Source of the DNA: Pseudomonas leptonychotis
GTDB lineage: Bacteria; Pseudomonadota; Gammaproteobacteria; Pseudomonadales; Pseudomonadaceae
Direction of reading: 5' to 3'
DNA length: 64,000 nt
Assembly (NCBI RefSeq): GCF_004920405.1
Contig: NZ_RFLV01000001.1
Coordinates: forward strand, 2,108,001-2,172,000
Made by a program: the position numbers and the translations under genes. Every line of letters starts with the position of its first letter. Within the stretch, counting starts at the first letter, position 1. A model generated the notes under the pieces. It saw only the letters and a program-made list of their open reading frames with translations, was not told where the DNA came from and did not search any database. Positions 47,492-56,053 of the stretch are shown here, piece after piece.

Positions 47492-48595
47492 ATGTCACAG
47501 TTCACTCAAGGGGCACAACCCCAGAGCCGTGCTCCGCAATCCATAGGCTTTCTGCTGCTCGACAACTTCACCCTGATTTCCCTGGCGTCAGCGGTCGAGC
47601 CGCTGCGCATGGCCAATCAGTTGTCCGGCAAAGAGCTTTATCGTTGGCACACCCTCACGCAGAGCGGCCTGCCGGTATATGCCAGTGATGGCCTGCAGAT
47701 TACTCCAGATGCCAGCTTGGCCAATTCGCCACGCTTGGATTCAGTGATTGTGTGCGGCGGTGTGGATATTCAGCACAGCGTCACCCGCGAACACGTGCAG
47801 TGGCTGCAAAGCCAGGCGCGTCATGGTGCGCAGCTGGGTGCGGTGTGTACTGGCAGCTGGGCGCTGGCTAAGGCTGGGTTGCTTGATGCCCATGATTGCA
47901 GTGTGCATTGGGAGTTTTTGGCCGCCATGCAGGAAGCATTTCCGCGTACGGCCGTGACCACTCGCTTGTTCTCCATCGACCGCAACCGCTACACCAGCTC
48001 CGGCGGCACGGCGCCGATGGACATGATGCTGCACGTGATTGGCCGTGAGCATGGTCGCGAACTGGCGGCGGCGATTTCCGAGATGTTTATCTACGAGCGC
48101 ATTCGCAACGAACAAGATCACCAACGCGTGCCGCTCAAGCACATGCTCGGCACCAATCAGCCGAAGCTGCAGGAAATCGTCGCGCTGATGGAAGCCAACC
48201 TGGAAGAGCCCATCGACCTCGATCAGCTGGCGCTGTATGTCGATGTCTCGCGGCGCCAGCTGGAGCGATTGTTCCAAAAATACCTGCACTGCTCGCCGTC
48301 GCGCTATTACCTCAAGCTGCGCCTGATTCGTGCCCGCCAGTTGCTTAAGCAAACCAGCATGTCGATTATCGAAGTGGCCTCGGTCTGTGGCTTCGTTTCC
48401 ACGCCGCATTTCTCCAAGTGCTACCGCGAATATTTCGGCATCCCGCCGCGCGACGAGCGTGCCGGTCAACACAGCGGTAACGTGGTGGCGCTGCTGCCTA
48501 TGCCGGAAGACCTGATGCGTCCTTCGCCATCCTCGGCCATGGCAGCGCTGACGCGGGCGCAGGGGGAGTCGACCTTCGCCAGCGTCAGGCTCTAA
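47492..48595 (+). CDS. gbdR: AraC-family activator of betaine catabolism GbdR
   Basis: 367 residues from MSQFTQGAQPQSRAPQS, after GAGGG. N-terminal GATase1-like (DJ-1/PfpI) domain with GFLLLDNFTLISLASAVEPLRMAN and GAVCTGSWALAKAGLL; C-terminal AraC domain (DLDQLALYVDVSRRQLERLFQKYL; TSMSIIEVASVCGFVSTPHFSKCYREYFG). In P. aeruginosa GbdR senses betaine and dimethylglycine and activates cbc, gbc, dgc, sox and related genes, most of which lie in this window. Confidence 0.94.
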   Translation: MSQFTQGAQPQSRAPQSIGFLLLDNFTLISLASAVEPLRMANQLSGKELYRWHTLTQSGLPVYASDGLQITPDASLANSPRLDSVIVCGGVDIQHSVTREHVQWLQSQARHGAQLGAVCTGSWALAKAGLLDAHDCSVHWEFLAAMQEAFPRTAVTTRLFSIDRNRYTSSGGTAPMDMMLHVIGREHGRELAAAISEMFIYERIRNEQDHQRVPLKHMLGTNQPKLQEIVALMEANLEEPIDLDQLALYVDVSRRQLERLFQKYLHCSPSRYYLKLRLIRARQLLKQTSMSIIEVASVCGFVSTPHFSKCYREYFGIPPRDERAGQHSGNVVALLPMPEDLMRPSPSSAMAALTRAQGESTFASVRL

Positions 48596-48611
48596 GCCGC
48601 GCTGAATACCC

Positions 48612-48639
48612 TGTAGGAGCGGGCTTGCCCGCGATAGCG
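48612..48639. repeat. REP sequence
   Basis: TGTAGGAGCGGGCTTGCCCG followed by CGATAGCG, the common Pseudomonas REP palindrome. Confidence 0.85.
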
Positions 48640-48649
48640 TCCGCAGGGT

Positions 48650-48680
48650 TGGTGGATGGATAAAGCGTCATCCACCCTAC
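48650..48680. repeat. short GGTGGAT...ATCCACCCTAC repeat
   Basis: Partial copy of the 4780 family: TTGGTGGATGGATAAAGCGT then CATCCACCCTAC. Confidence 0.7.
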
Positions 48681-48717
48681 AAAACTACCGCTGTGGGAAG
48701 CGCGGGGTTATGGTTTC

Positions 48718-48826
48718 GTGGGAGGCGCTTTAACGGCGAGCTTTTGCTTACAGCCGTCGCGGCTACGACTGCATGGATGCAGGAGATAGAGCGAAGCAGG
48801 ATGCCAGAGCCGAAAGCCCCTCCCAC
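48718..48826. repeat. composite GTGGGAG element with conserved core
   Basis: 109 bp bounded by GTGGGAGGCGC and GCCCCTCCCAC. Its right 65 bp (ATGCATGCAGGAG/GAGCGAAGCAGGATGCCAGAGCC type core) recurs in inverse orientation at 58051-58120, so this is a multi-copy element longer than a REP. Confidence 0.7.
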
Positions 48827-48830
48827 AGAC

Positions 48831-48908
48831 CGTAGGGTGGATGAGGCTTTTCTCATCCACCATTGTGATCGTCGGGCAGTAGATGGCTGAGGCGTCATCC
48901 ACCCTACG
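48831..48908. repeat. GTAGGGTGGAT...ATCCACCCTAC palindromic repeat
   Basis: 78 bp copy: CGTAGGGTGGATGAGGCTTT ... GGCGTCATCCACCCTACG with inner TCATCCACCA. Confidence 0.8.
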
Positions 48909-48942
48909 GCAGCCCAGCGCAGCTGATTGCGCACAAAACAAA

Positions 48943-48976
48943 AACGCCGCACCGGCCTGAAGGCGAGTGCGGCGTT
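48943..48976 (-). terminator. gbcB terminator
   Basis: AACGCCGCAC ... GTGCGGCGTT ten-base stem; on the minus strand followed by TTTTGTTTTG. 25 bp after the gbcB stop. Confidence 0.85.
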
Positions 48977-49000
48977 CTGCTGTGTATGTCGTCCGGGTGT

Positions 49001-50104
49001 TTAGTACTCGATGGCCACATCACCCTGCGGCACGCTGCAGCAGGAGAGGATATAACCCTCGGCCACATCTTCGTCGGTGATGCCGCCGTTGTGCTCCATG
49101 CTCACCTCGCCCGAGGTTTTCATCACCTTGCAGGTGCCGCAAATACCCATGCCGCAGGCCTTGGGGATGTGTAAACCGAGCTTGGCGGCGGCCGCGTGCA
49201 CGGTTTCGCCCGGGTCGACACGGATGCTCTTGCCGGTGCTGGTGAATTCCACCTGATGCTGGTCGGCCAGCGGCACCGGATCGGCATCGGCCGCTTCGGC
49301 GGCGAGTTCTTTGGCTTCTTCACGCACATCGGCCGGCGTCGCGCCGAAGGACTCTTCGTGGTAGTGCTGCATGTCGAAACCGTTGCTTTCGAGCAGGCGC
49401 TTAATTGCATTCATGTACGGCGTCGGCCCGCAGCAGAAAATTTCCCGCTCCAGGTAGTCCGGTGCAATCAGCTCCAACATCTTCTGGTTGAGGTAGCCGC
49501 GATAACCGGCCCAGGCCTCGCCCAGGCCGTGTTTTTCACAGACCACGTGCAGGCTGAAGTTGTTGATCCGCGCGGCCATATGTTCCAGCTCGCGGTAAAA
49601 GATGATGTCCTTGGGCGAGCGCGCACTGTGCACAAACACCATGTCGACATTGGCGTTGGTGTCGTAAAACCAGCGTGCCATCGACATCACCGGGGTAATG
49701 CCGACACCGCCGCTGAGGTAGAGCACCTTGTCGGCGGGGAAATCGATGGCGTTAAATAAGCCAACCGGGCCGTGCACGGGCAGCTCGTCGCCTTCTTTGA
49801 GGTTGTCGTGCAGCCAGTTGGAAACCTTGCCGCCCGGCACCCGCTTGATGGTGATGGAGAAGCTGTAAGGCACCGCCGGCGAGCTGGAAATAGTGTAGGA
49901 GCGCATCACCGGCTGGCCGTCGATCTCCAGCTCCAGGGTGACGAACTGGCCGGGCTTGAAGAAATACAGCAGCGGCTGTTCGGCCATAAAACTGAAGGTG
50001 CGTACGTCCCAGGTTTCCTGAATCGCTTTGACGCAACGCACCATGTGCCGGCCATTGCTCCAGGTCTGGGTAGTGACCGGATTGAGGAAGTCGTTCGTCG
50101 TCAT
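49001..50104 (-). CDS. gbcB: glycine betaine monooxygenase, reductase subunit
   Basis: 367 residues. FAD/NAD(P)H reductase part with RSYTISSSP (~69-77) and GGVGITPVMSMA (~131), then a C-terminal plant-type [2Fe-2S] ferredoxin domain with CGMGICGTCKV (~314) and a later Cys (CCSVPQG). Passes electrons to GbcA. Divergent from gbcA across ~350 bp that carry a GbdR-candidate motif. Confidence 0.94.
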   Translation of the reverse strand: MTTNDFLNPVTTQTWSNGRHMVRCVKAIQETWDVRTFSFMAEQPLLYFFKPGQFVTLELEIDGQPVMRSYTISSSPAVPYSFSITIKRVPGGKVSNWLHDNLKEGDELPVHGPVGLFNAIDFPADKVLYLSGGVGITPVMSMARWFYDTNANVDMVFVHSARSPKDIIFYRELEHMAARINNFSLHVVCEKHGLGEAWAGYRGYLNQKMLELIAPDYLEREIFCCGPTPYMNAIKRLLESNGFDMQHYHEESFGATPADVREEAKELAAEAADADPVPLADQHQVEFTSTGKSIRVDPGETVHAAAAKLGLHIPKACGMGICGTCKVMKTSGEVSMEHNGGITDEDVAEGYILSCCSVPQGDVAIEY

Positions 50105-50456
50105 GGACGTCTCTCCGCGCGCGGCCGGACATCGGCCTTATATGGGGCGGATTGTGCGCACTGGCCGTCGCACTCATTTATCTGTCTGCGACATTTGCAT
50201 GCTTATCGCGACCTGCTGCACAGGCCGTGGATTGCCGCGTCGGAAACGGATGCGGCTATGTCGTCCATGGATAAGGATTTGCCCGCGCCCAGCGCCAAAC
50301 TCGCAACCAGCCGACATATAAGGTCATGAGCGAATTGCCCTTTCATCCAGATGCCATCGGCAGGCTAAGATCGGGTCAAAAACGCCAGCTTGCGTGAACT
50401 GAATAGCCACCCTATTGCGGCAACTCGCAGAGCGAGTTGCCAGTGAGGAGTTACCG
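50105..50456. other. divergent gbcB/gbcA regulatory region
   Basis: 352 bp, no supported gene; includes the candidate GbdR site and probably both promoters. A plus-strand extension of the gbcA frame into this region is rejected in favour of the start after GAGGAG. Confidence 0.6.
50186..50212. promoter_or_regulatory. candidate GbdR site upstream of gbcA/gbcB
   Basis: CTGCGACATTTGCATGCTTA then TCGCGAC. Shares TGCGAC-N8-TG and a downstream CG with motifs ahead of the dgc operon and glyA. Assignment to GbdR is inferred from the regulon known in P. aeruginosa. Confidence 0.5.
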
Positions 50457-51749
50457 ATGGACGTCACCGCTACCCTGAGCCTGGGCGACCCGCTAGAGCC
50501 CGCACGCAAGGCCACTGCCGAGATGTTGCAGAATCGCGAGCGCACCTTCTCGTTGCCGCAGCCGTTCTACAGCGATGAACGGCTGTTCAAGATCGACATG
50601 CAGGAGATCTTCCACAAGGAGTGGCTGATTGCAGGCATGACCTGCGAGATCCCAGCCAAGGGTAATTTCCTCACCCTACAGCTCGGCGACAACCCGATCA
50701 TCGTGATTCGCGGCGCCGAAGGCGTGGTGCATGCTTTTCATAACGTTTGTCGGCATCGCGGGTCACGGCTGTGCACCAGCGAAAAAGGCAAGGTGGCCAA
50801 GCTGGTTTGCCACTATCACCAGTGGACCTACGAGCTGGATGGCCGGCTGTTGTTTGCCGGCAGCGAGATGGGCGCAGATTTCGACCTCAAGGACTACAAC
50901 CTGAAGCCGGTGAACTGCAAGGTCGCGGGCGGCTACATCTTTATCTCTCTGGCAGAAAACCCGCCGGCCATCGACGATTTTCTCAGCACCCTGGCTCACT
51001 ACATGGAGCCCTACGACATGGAAAACACCAAGGTGGCGGTGCAGTCCACCTTGATGGAGAAGGCCAACTGGAAGCTGGTGCTGGAAAATAACCGCGAGTG
51101 CTACCACTGCAGCGGTTCGCACCCTGAGTTGCTCAATAGCTTGCTGGAGTGGGACGACGTCACCGATCCACGCGCCAACCAGTCCTTCAAGGACCATGTC
51201 GCCGAGTCGTCCGCCAAGTGGGACGCCGAGAAGATTCCTTACGCCCACGCCAGCTTTGGTCTGCGTAACCGTATCGTGCGCATGCCGCTGCTTAAAGGCA
51301 CCGTATCCATGACCATGGATGGCAAGCAAGGCTGCAGCAAACTGATGGGGCGCATCCAGAACCCGGACCTGGGCTCGATGCGCATCCTGCACCTGCCGCA
51401 TTCGTGGAACCACTGCATGGGCGATCACTTGATCGTCTTCACCGTCTGGCCGATCAGCGCCCAGGAAACCATGGTCACCACCAAATGGCTGGTGCACAAA
51501 GATGCCGTGGAAGGGGTGGATTACGACGTGGCGCGCCTGCGTCAGGTGTGGGACGCCACCAACGATCAAGACCGGCGCCTGGCCGAAGAGAACCAGCGCG
51601 GCATCAACTCCACCGCTTATCAACCCGGCCCGTACTCGACTACCTATGAGTTTGGCGTGGTCAATTTTGTCGACTGGTACAGCGAGCGGCTGCTCAACAA
51701 CCTCGGCGCTGAGCCGGCGGCCTACTTGCGCCAGGTCGGCGCGGAGTAA
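50457..51749 (+). CDS. gbcA: glycine betaine monooxygenase, Rieske oxygenase subunit
   Basis: 430 residues from MDVTATLSLGDPLEPARKAT. Rieske centre CRHRG (~95) with CHYHQW (~118), and the mononuclear iron region NRECYHCSGSHPEL (~212). Removes one methyl group from glycine betaine to give dimethylglycine and formaldehyde, with GbcB as electron source. A microprotein ORF follows six bases after its stop. Confidence 0.95.
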   Translation: MDVTATLSLGDPLEPARKATAEMLQNRERTFSLPQPFYSDERLFKIDMQEIFHKEWLIAGMTCEIPAKGNFLTLQLGDNPIIVIRGAEGVVHAFHNVCRHRGSRLCTSEKGKVAKLVCHYHQWTYELDGRLLFAGSEMGADFDLKDYNLKPVNCKVAGGYIFISLAENPPAIDDFLSTLAHYMEPYDMENTKVAVQSTLMEKANWKLVLENNRECYHCSGSHPELLNSLLEWDDVTDPRANQSFKDHVAESSAKWDAEKIPYAHASFGLRNRIVRMPLLKGTVSMTMDGKQGCSKLMGRIQNPDLGSMRILHLPHSWNHCMGDHLIVFTVWPISAQETMVTTKWLVHKDAVEGVDYDVARLRQVWDATNDQDRRLAEENQRGINSTAYQPGPYSTTYEFGVVNFVDWYSERLLNNLGAEPAAYLRQVGAE

Positions 51750-51755
51750 CTCGGC

Positions 51756-51845
51756 ATGACGCTTGGCTTGTGGTTGCTGCTTGGGTTAGCGCTGTATGGC
51801 CTGTTGGCCGCCCGCCGCCGTCCGGCCAATGCATTGACACACTGA
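51756..51845 (+). CDS. 29-residue single-span membrane microprotein
   Basis: MTLGLWLLLGLALYGLLAAR followed by RRPANALTH. One Leu-rich membrane helix (residues 2-18) then RRR and a short tail, the positive-inside pattern of small bacterial membrane proteins. It starts six bases after gbcA and has GGAG ten bases upstream, so translational coupling is plausible; a terminator follows 23 bp after its stop. Too short for usual gene finders. Function unknown; could tether or modulate the GbcAB oxygenase or a transporter. Confidence 0.55.
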   Translation: MTLGLWLLLGLALYGLLAARRRPANALTH

Positions 51846-51868
51846 GACCCTCCTCAAGGGCTCACCTT

Positions 51869-51906
51869 AGCCTCTGCCGGTTACCCCCGGGCAGGGGCTT
51901 TTTTTT
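51869..51906 (+). terminator. gbcA/microprotein terminator
   Basis: AGCCTCTGCC ... GGCAGGGGCT stem (one G-T pair) followed by eight T. Confidence 0.9.
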
Positions 51907-51923
51907 GGACGCCGACTGCTTTC

Positions 51924-51987
51924 GTGGGAGGGGCCGGGCGGCGATCCGTTTTAGCCGCGACAGCATCGCCGCCAAAGCGCCTCCCAC
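51924..51987. repeat. REPIN-like GTGGGAGGGGC palindrome (variant)
   Basis: 64 bp: GTGGGAGGGGCCGGGCGGCG ... GCCAAAGCGCCTCCCAC. Variant arms like those at 60284. Confidence 0.75.
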
Positions 51988-52011
51988 CTACTTAATCTGA
52001 GGCATATCCAA

Positions 52012-52038
52012 CTGCGACCCGGCTTTGACGCTTTCGGC
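52012..52038. promoter_or_regulatory. candidate GbdR site upstream of the dgc operon
   Basis: CTGCGACCCGGCTTTGACGC then TTTCGGC; same TGCGAC-N8-TG-N-CGC spacing as at glyA. 105 bp before the first gene of the operon. Confidence 0.5.
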
Positions 52039-52142
52039 AATACCCCAGTCGTTTTTGCACCCGGTCGCCCAGCCCCCCGGGGATATGCTCACCCCAAAGC
52101 GCCGGCAGAAGATTCGGCGCGCCGAGCTAAGGGGACTGCCTG

Positions 52143-53120
<978 letters not shown>

Positions 53121-53143
53121 GGTCCGAACACAACACGATCAAT

Positions 53144-53219
53144 GTGGGAGGGGCTTTAGCCGCGACCTGCTCCGCCGGAGCAGCGCTGTTAAGAGCTTCG
53201 CGGCTAAAGCCCCTCCCAC
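53144..53219. repeat. REPIN-like palindrome in dgc operon
   Basis: 76 bp: GTGGGAGGGGCTTTAGCCGC ... GCGGCTAAAGCCCCTCCCAC. Fills the gap between the M19-like and V4R-type genes. Confidence 0.85.
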
Positions 53220-53249
53220 AAACCAAACAAGATTCCGGAGTTTGCACAC

Positions 53250-53780
53250 ATGGCCACACACGCACCCGAAATGCCGATCCAGGTCGACGACGAAACTGGC
53301 GTTTGGACCACCGACGCCCTGCCGATGCTCTATGTGCCGCGGCATTTCTTCGTCAATAACCACATCGGTATCGAAGAAGTTCTGGGCGCCGAGGCCTATG
53401 CCGAAATTCTCTACAAGGCCGGCTACAAATCCGCCTGGCATTGGTGTGAGAAAGAAGCCGAGTGCCATGGCATGTCCGGCGCGGCGGTGTTTGAGCATTA
53501 CATGAAACGCCTGTCGCAGCGCGGCTGGGGCCTGTTTGAAACACAGAAGCTCGACCTGGAAACCGGCTATGCCGAGGTCAAGCTCAAGCACTCGGCCTTT
53601 GTGTATGTCTACGGCAAGTGCGGGCGCAAGGTCGATTACATGTTCACCGGCTGGTTCTCCGGTGCCATCGACCAGATCCTCGCGGCCGCCGGCAGCCCGA
53701 TTCGCACGGTCACGGTGCAGGAGTACGGCGGTTCTGAAGAAGGCCACGATGAGGGTCTGTTTGTGGTTAAGCCACTCTGA
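53250..53780 (+). CDS. V4R/DUF5943-type protein
   Basis: 176 residues. LPMLYVPRHFFVNNHIGIEEVLGAEAYAEILYKAGYKSAWHW opens the N-terminal half; the C-terminal half (FVYVYGKCGRKVDYMFTGWFSGAIDQI) resembles the V4R small-ligand/vinyl-reductase fold. Conserved between the M19-like gene and dgcA in pseudomonads (PA5397 position). Role in dimethylglycine breakdown unknown. Confidence 0.75.
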   Translation: MATHAPEMPIQVDDETGVWTTDALPMLYVPRHFFVNNHIGIEEVLGAEAYAEILYKAGYKSAWHWCEKEAECHGMSGAAVFEHYMKRLSQRGWGLFETQKLDLETGYAEVKLKHSAFVYVYGKCGRKVDYMFTGWFSGAIDQILAAAGSPIRTVTVQEYGGSEEGHDEGLFVVKPL

Positions 53781-53800
53781 CCCACCTGACAACAATTTCG

Positions 53801-53857
53801 TAGGAGGGGCTTTAGCCGCGAACAGCGCAACCCGCTCGCCGCTGAAGCGCCTCCCAC
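53801..53857. repeat. REPIN-like palindrome in dgc operon
   Basis: 57 bp: GTAGGAGGGGCTTTAGCCGC ... GCTGAAGCGCCTCCCAC, between the V4R-type gene and dgcA. Confidence 0.8.
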
Positions 53858-53884
53858 AATCCTTAGTTCCGTGAGGATGCCGCC

Positions 53885-55945
53885 ATGGCCTTCGAAGCAA
53901 TGTTTCAGCCGATCCAAATCGGCAAGCTGACTATTCGTAACCGCATCGTATCCACTGCCCACGCCGAGGTGATGGCCACCGATGGCGGCATGACCACCGA
54001 GCGGTACGTGAAGTATTACGAAGAGAAGGCCAAGGGTGGCGTCGGCCTGGCGATCTGCGGTGGCTCCTCGGTGGTTTCCATCGACAGCCCGCACAGCTGG
54101 TGGAGCTCGGTGAACCTGTCGAGCGACCGCATCATCCCGCACTTCCAGAACCTGGCGGACGCCATGCACAAGCATGGCGCCAAGATCATGATCCAGATTA
54201 CCCACATGGGCCGTCGCTCACGCTGGGATGGTTTCGACTGGCCAACCCTGATGTCGCCGTCCGGCATCCGTGAGCCGGTGCACCGCGCCACCTGCAAGAC
54301 CATCGAGCCGGAAGAAATGTGGCGCGTTATCGGTGACTTCGCCCAGGCCGCACGCCGTGCCAAAGAGGGCGGCCTCGACGGCGTCGAGCTGTCGGCTGTG
54401 CACCAGCACATGATCGACCAGTTCTGGTCGCCGCGCGTGAACAAGCGTACCGACGAGTGGGGCGGCACCTTTGAAGGGCGGATGAAGTTCGGCCTGGAAG
54501 TGATCAAGGCGGTGCGCGCCGAGGTCGGTGCCGACTTCTGCGTGGGCCTGCGTATTTCCGGTGACGAGTTCCACCCGGACGGCCTGTCCCACGAGGACAT
54601 GAAGCAGATCGCCGCGTATTACGATGCCACCGGCCTGATCGACTTTATCGGTGTGGTCGGCTCTGGCGCCGACACCCACAACACTCTGGCCAACGTCATC
54701 CCCAACATGAGTTATCCGCCGGAGCCGTTCCTGCATTTGGCCGCCGGGATCAAGGAAGTGGTCAAGGTGCCGGTGCTGCACGCGCAGAACATTAAGGACC
54801 CAAACCAGGCCACACGGATTCTGGAAGGCGGTTACGTCGACATGGTCGGCATGACCCGTGCGCACATCGCCGACCCGCACCTGATCGCCAAGATCAAGAT
54901 GGGCCAGGTCGACCAGATCAAGCAGTGCGTCGGTGCCAACTACTGCATCGACCGCCAGTACCAGGGCCTGGACGTGCTGTGCATCCAGAACGCGGCGACC
55001 AGCCGCGAATATATGGGCTTGCCGCACATCATCGAGAAAACCACTGGGGCCAAGCGCAAGGTGGTGATCGTTGGCGGCGGCCCAGCCGGTATGGAGGCAG
55101 CCCGCGTGGCGGCCGAGCGCGGCCACGATGTAACCCTGTTTGAAAAGAAGGACCAGCTCGGCGGGCAAATCAGCCTGGCGGCCAAGGCGCCGCAGCGCGA
55201 CCAGATGGCCGGCATCACCCGCTGGTTCCAACTGGAGATCGCGCGCCTCGGCGTCGACCTGCGCCTGAGCACGGGTGCTGATGCCGCGAGCATTCTCGAT
55301 CTGCGTCCGGATATTGTCGTGCTGGCCAACGGCGGTCATGCGTTTATCGAGCAGAACGAGCACTGGGGCTCAGCCGAAGGCCTGGTGGTGAGCAGCTGGG
55401 ACATCCTCGATGGCAGCGTTGCACCGGGCAATAACGTGCTGGTGTACGACACCATTTGTGAATTTGCCGGTATGTCGGTGGCCGACTTTATCGCCGACAA
55501 AGGCGCCAAGGTGGAGATCGTTACCGACGACATCAAGCCGGGTGTGGCCATGGGCGGCACCAGCTTCCCGACCTACTACCGCAGCATGTACCCCAAGGAA
55601 GTGATCATGACCGGCGACATGATGCTGGAAAAGGTCTACCGCGAGGGCGACAAGCTGGTGGCGGTGCTGGAGAACGAATACACCGGCGCCAAAGAAGAGC
55701 GGGTGGTCGATCAGGTGGTGGTAGAAAACGGCGTGCGTCCCGATGAGAGCCTGTACTACGGGCTCAAGGAAGGCTCGCGCAACAAGGGTCAGATCGACGT
55801 CGAGGCGCTGTTCGCGATCAAACCGCAGCCTTGCCTGAGCGAGGCCGGCGACGGCTACTTGCTGTTCCGCATCGGTGACTGCGTGGCCCAGCGCAACATC
55901 CATGCGGCGATCTATGACGCCCTGCGCTTGTGCAAGGATTTTTGA
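53885..55945 (+). CDS. dgcA: dimethylglycine demethylase subunit DgcA
   Basis: 686 residues. N-terminal old-yellow-enzyme-type FMN barrel (FQPIQIGKLTIRNRIVSTAHAEV; HQHMIDQFWSPRVNKRTDEWGG), a cluster motif region CVGANYCIDRQYQGLDVLC (~348-366), then FAD/NAD(P) domains (VVIVGGGPAGMEAARVA). This is the TMADH/2,4-dienoyl-CoA reductase layout. TMADH-type enzymes have CxxCxxC-x11/12-C; here the middle Cys is Ala. Works with DgcB and the ETF below. Confidence 0.93.
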   Translation: MAFEAMFQPIQIGKLTIRNRIVSTAHAEVMATDGGMTTERYVKYYEEKAKGGVGLAICGGSSVVSIDSPHSWWSSVNLSSDRIIPHFQNLADAMHKHGAKIMIQITHMGRRSRWDGFDWPTLMSPSGIREPVHRATCKTIEPEEMWRVIGDFAQAARRAKEGGLDGVELSAVHQHMIDQFWSPRVNKRTDEWGGTFEGRMKFGLEVIKAVRAEVGADFCVGLRISGDEFHPDGLSHEDMKQIAAYYDATGLIDFIGVVGSGADTHNTLANVIPNMSYPPEPFLHLAAGIKEVVKVPVLHAQNIKDPNQATRILEGGYVDMVGMTRAHIADPHLIAKIKMGQVDQIKQCVGANYCIDRQYQGLDVLCIQNAATSREYMGLPHIIEKTTGAKRKVVIVGGGPAGMEAARVAAERGHDVTLFEKKDQLGGQISLAAKAPQRDQMAGITRWFQLEIARLGVDLRLSTGADAASILDLRPDIVVLANGGHAFIEQNEHWGSAEGLVVSSWDILDGSVAPGNNVLVYDTICEFAGMSVADFIADKGAKVEIVTDDIKPGVAMGGTSFPTYYRSMYPKEVIMTGDMMLEKVYREGDKLVAVLENEYTGAKEERVVDQVVVENGVRPDESLYYGLKEGSRNKGQIDVEALFAIKPQPCLSEAGDGYLLFRIGDCVAQRNIHAAIYDALRLCKDF

Positions 55946-55963
55946 TCCGGGCGCTGAATCGTT

Positions 55964-56021
55964 GTGGGAGGGGCTTTAGCCGCGACAAGGCGAAAAGCAT
56001 CGCGGCTAAAGCTCCTCCCAC
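55964..56021. repeat. REPIN-like palindrome in dgc operon
   Basis: 58 bp: GTGGGAGGGGCTTTAGCCGC ... GCGGCTAAAGCTCCTCCCAC, between dgcA and dgcB. Confidence 0.85.
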
Positions 56022-56053
56022 TAGCCTCACCTTTTGGATTGAGGATGTCCTCG

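Larger units (their letters stand above)
48596..49000. other. repeat-filled region between gbdR and gbcB
   Basis: 405 bp between convergent genes made almost wholly of repeats: a REP, two GTAGGGTGGAT-type elements, a composite GTGGGAG element and a terminator. No gene. Confidence 0.8.
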
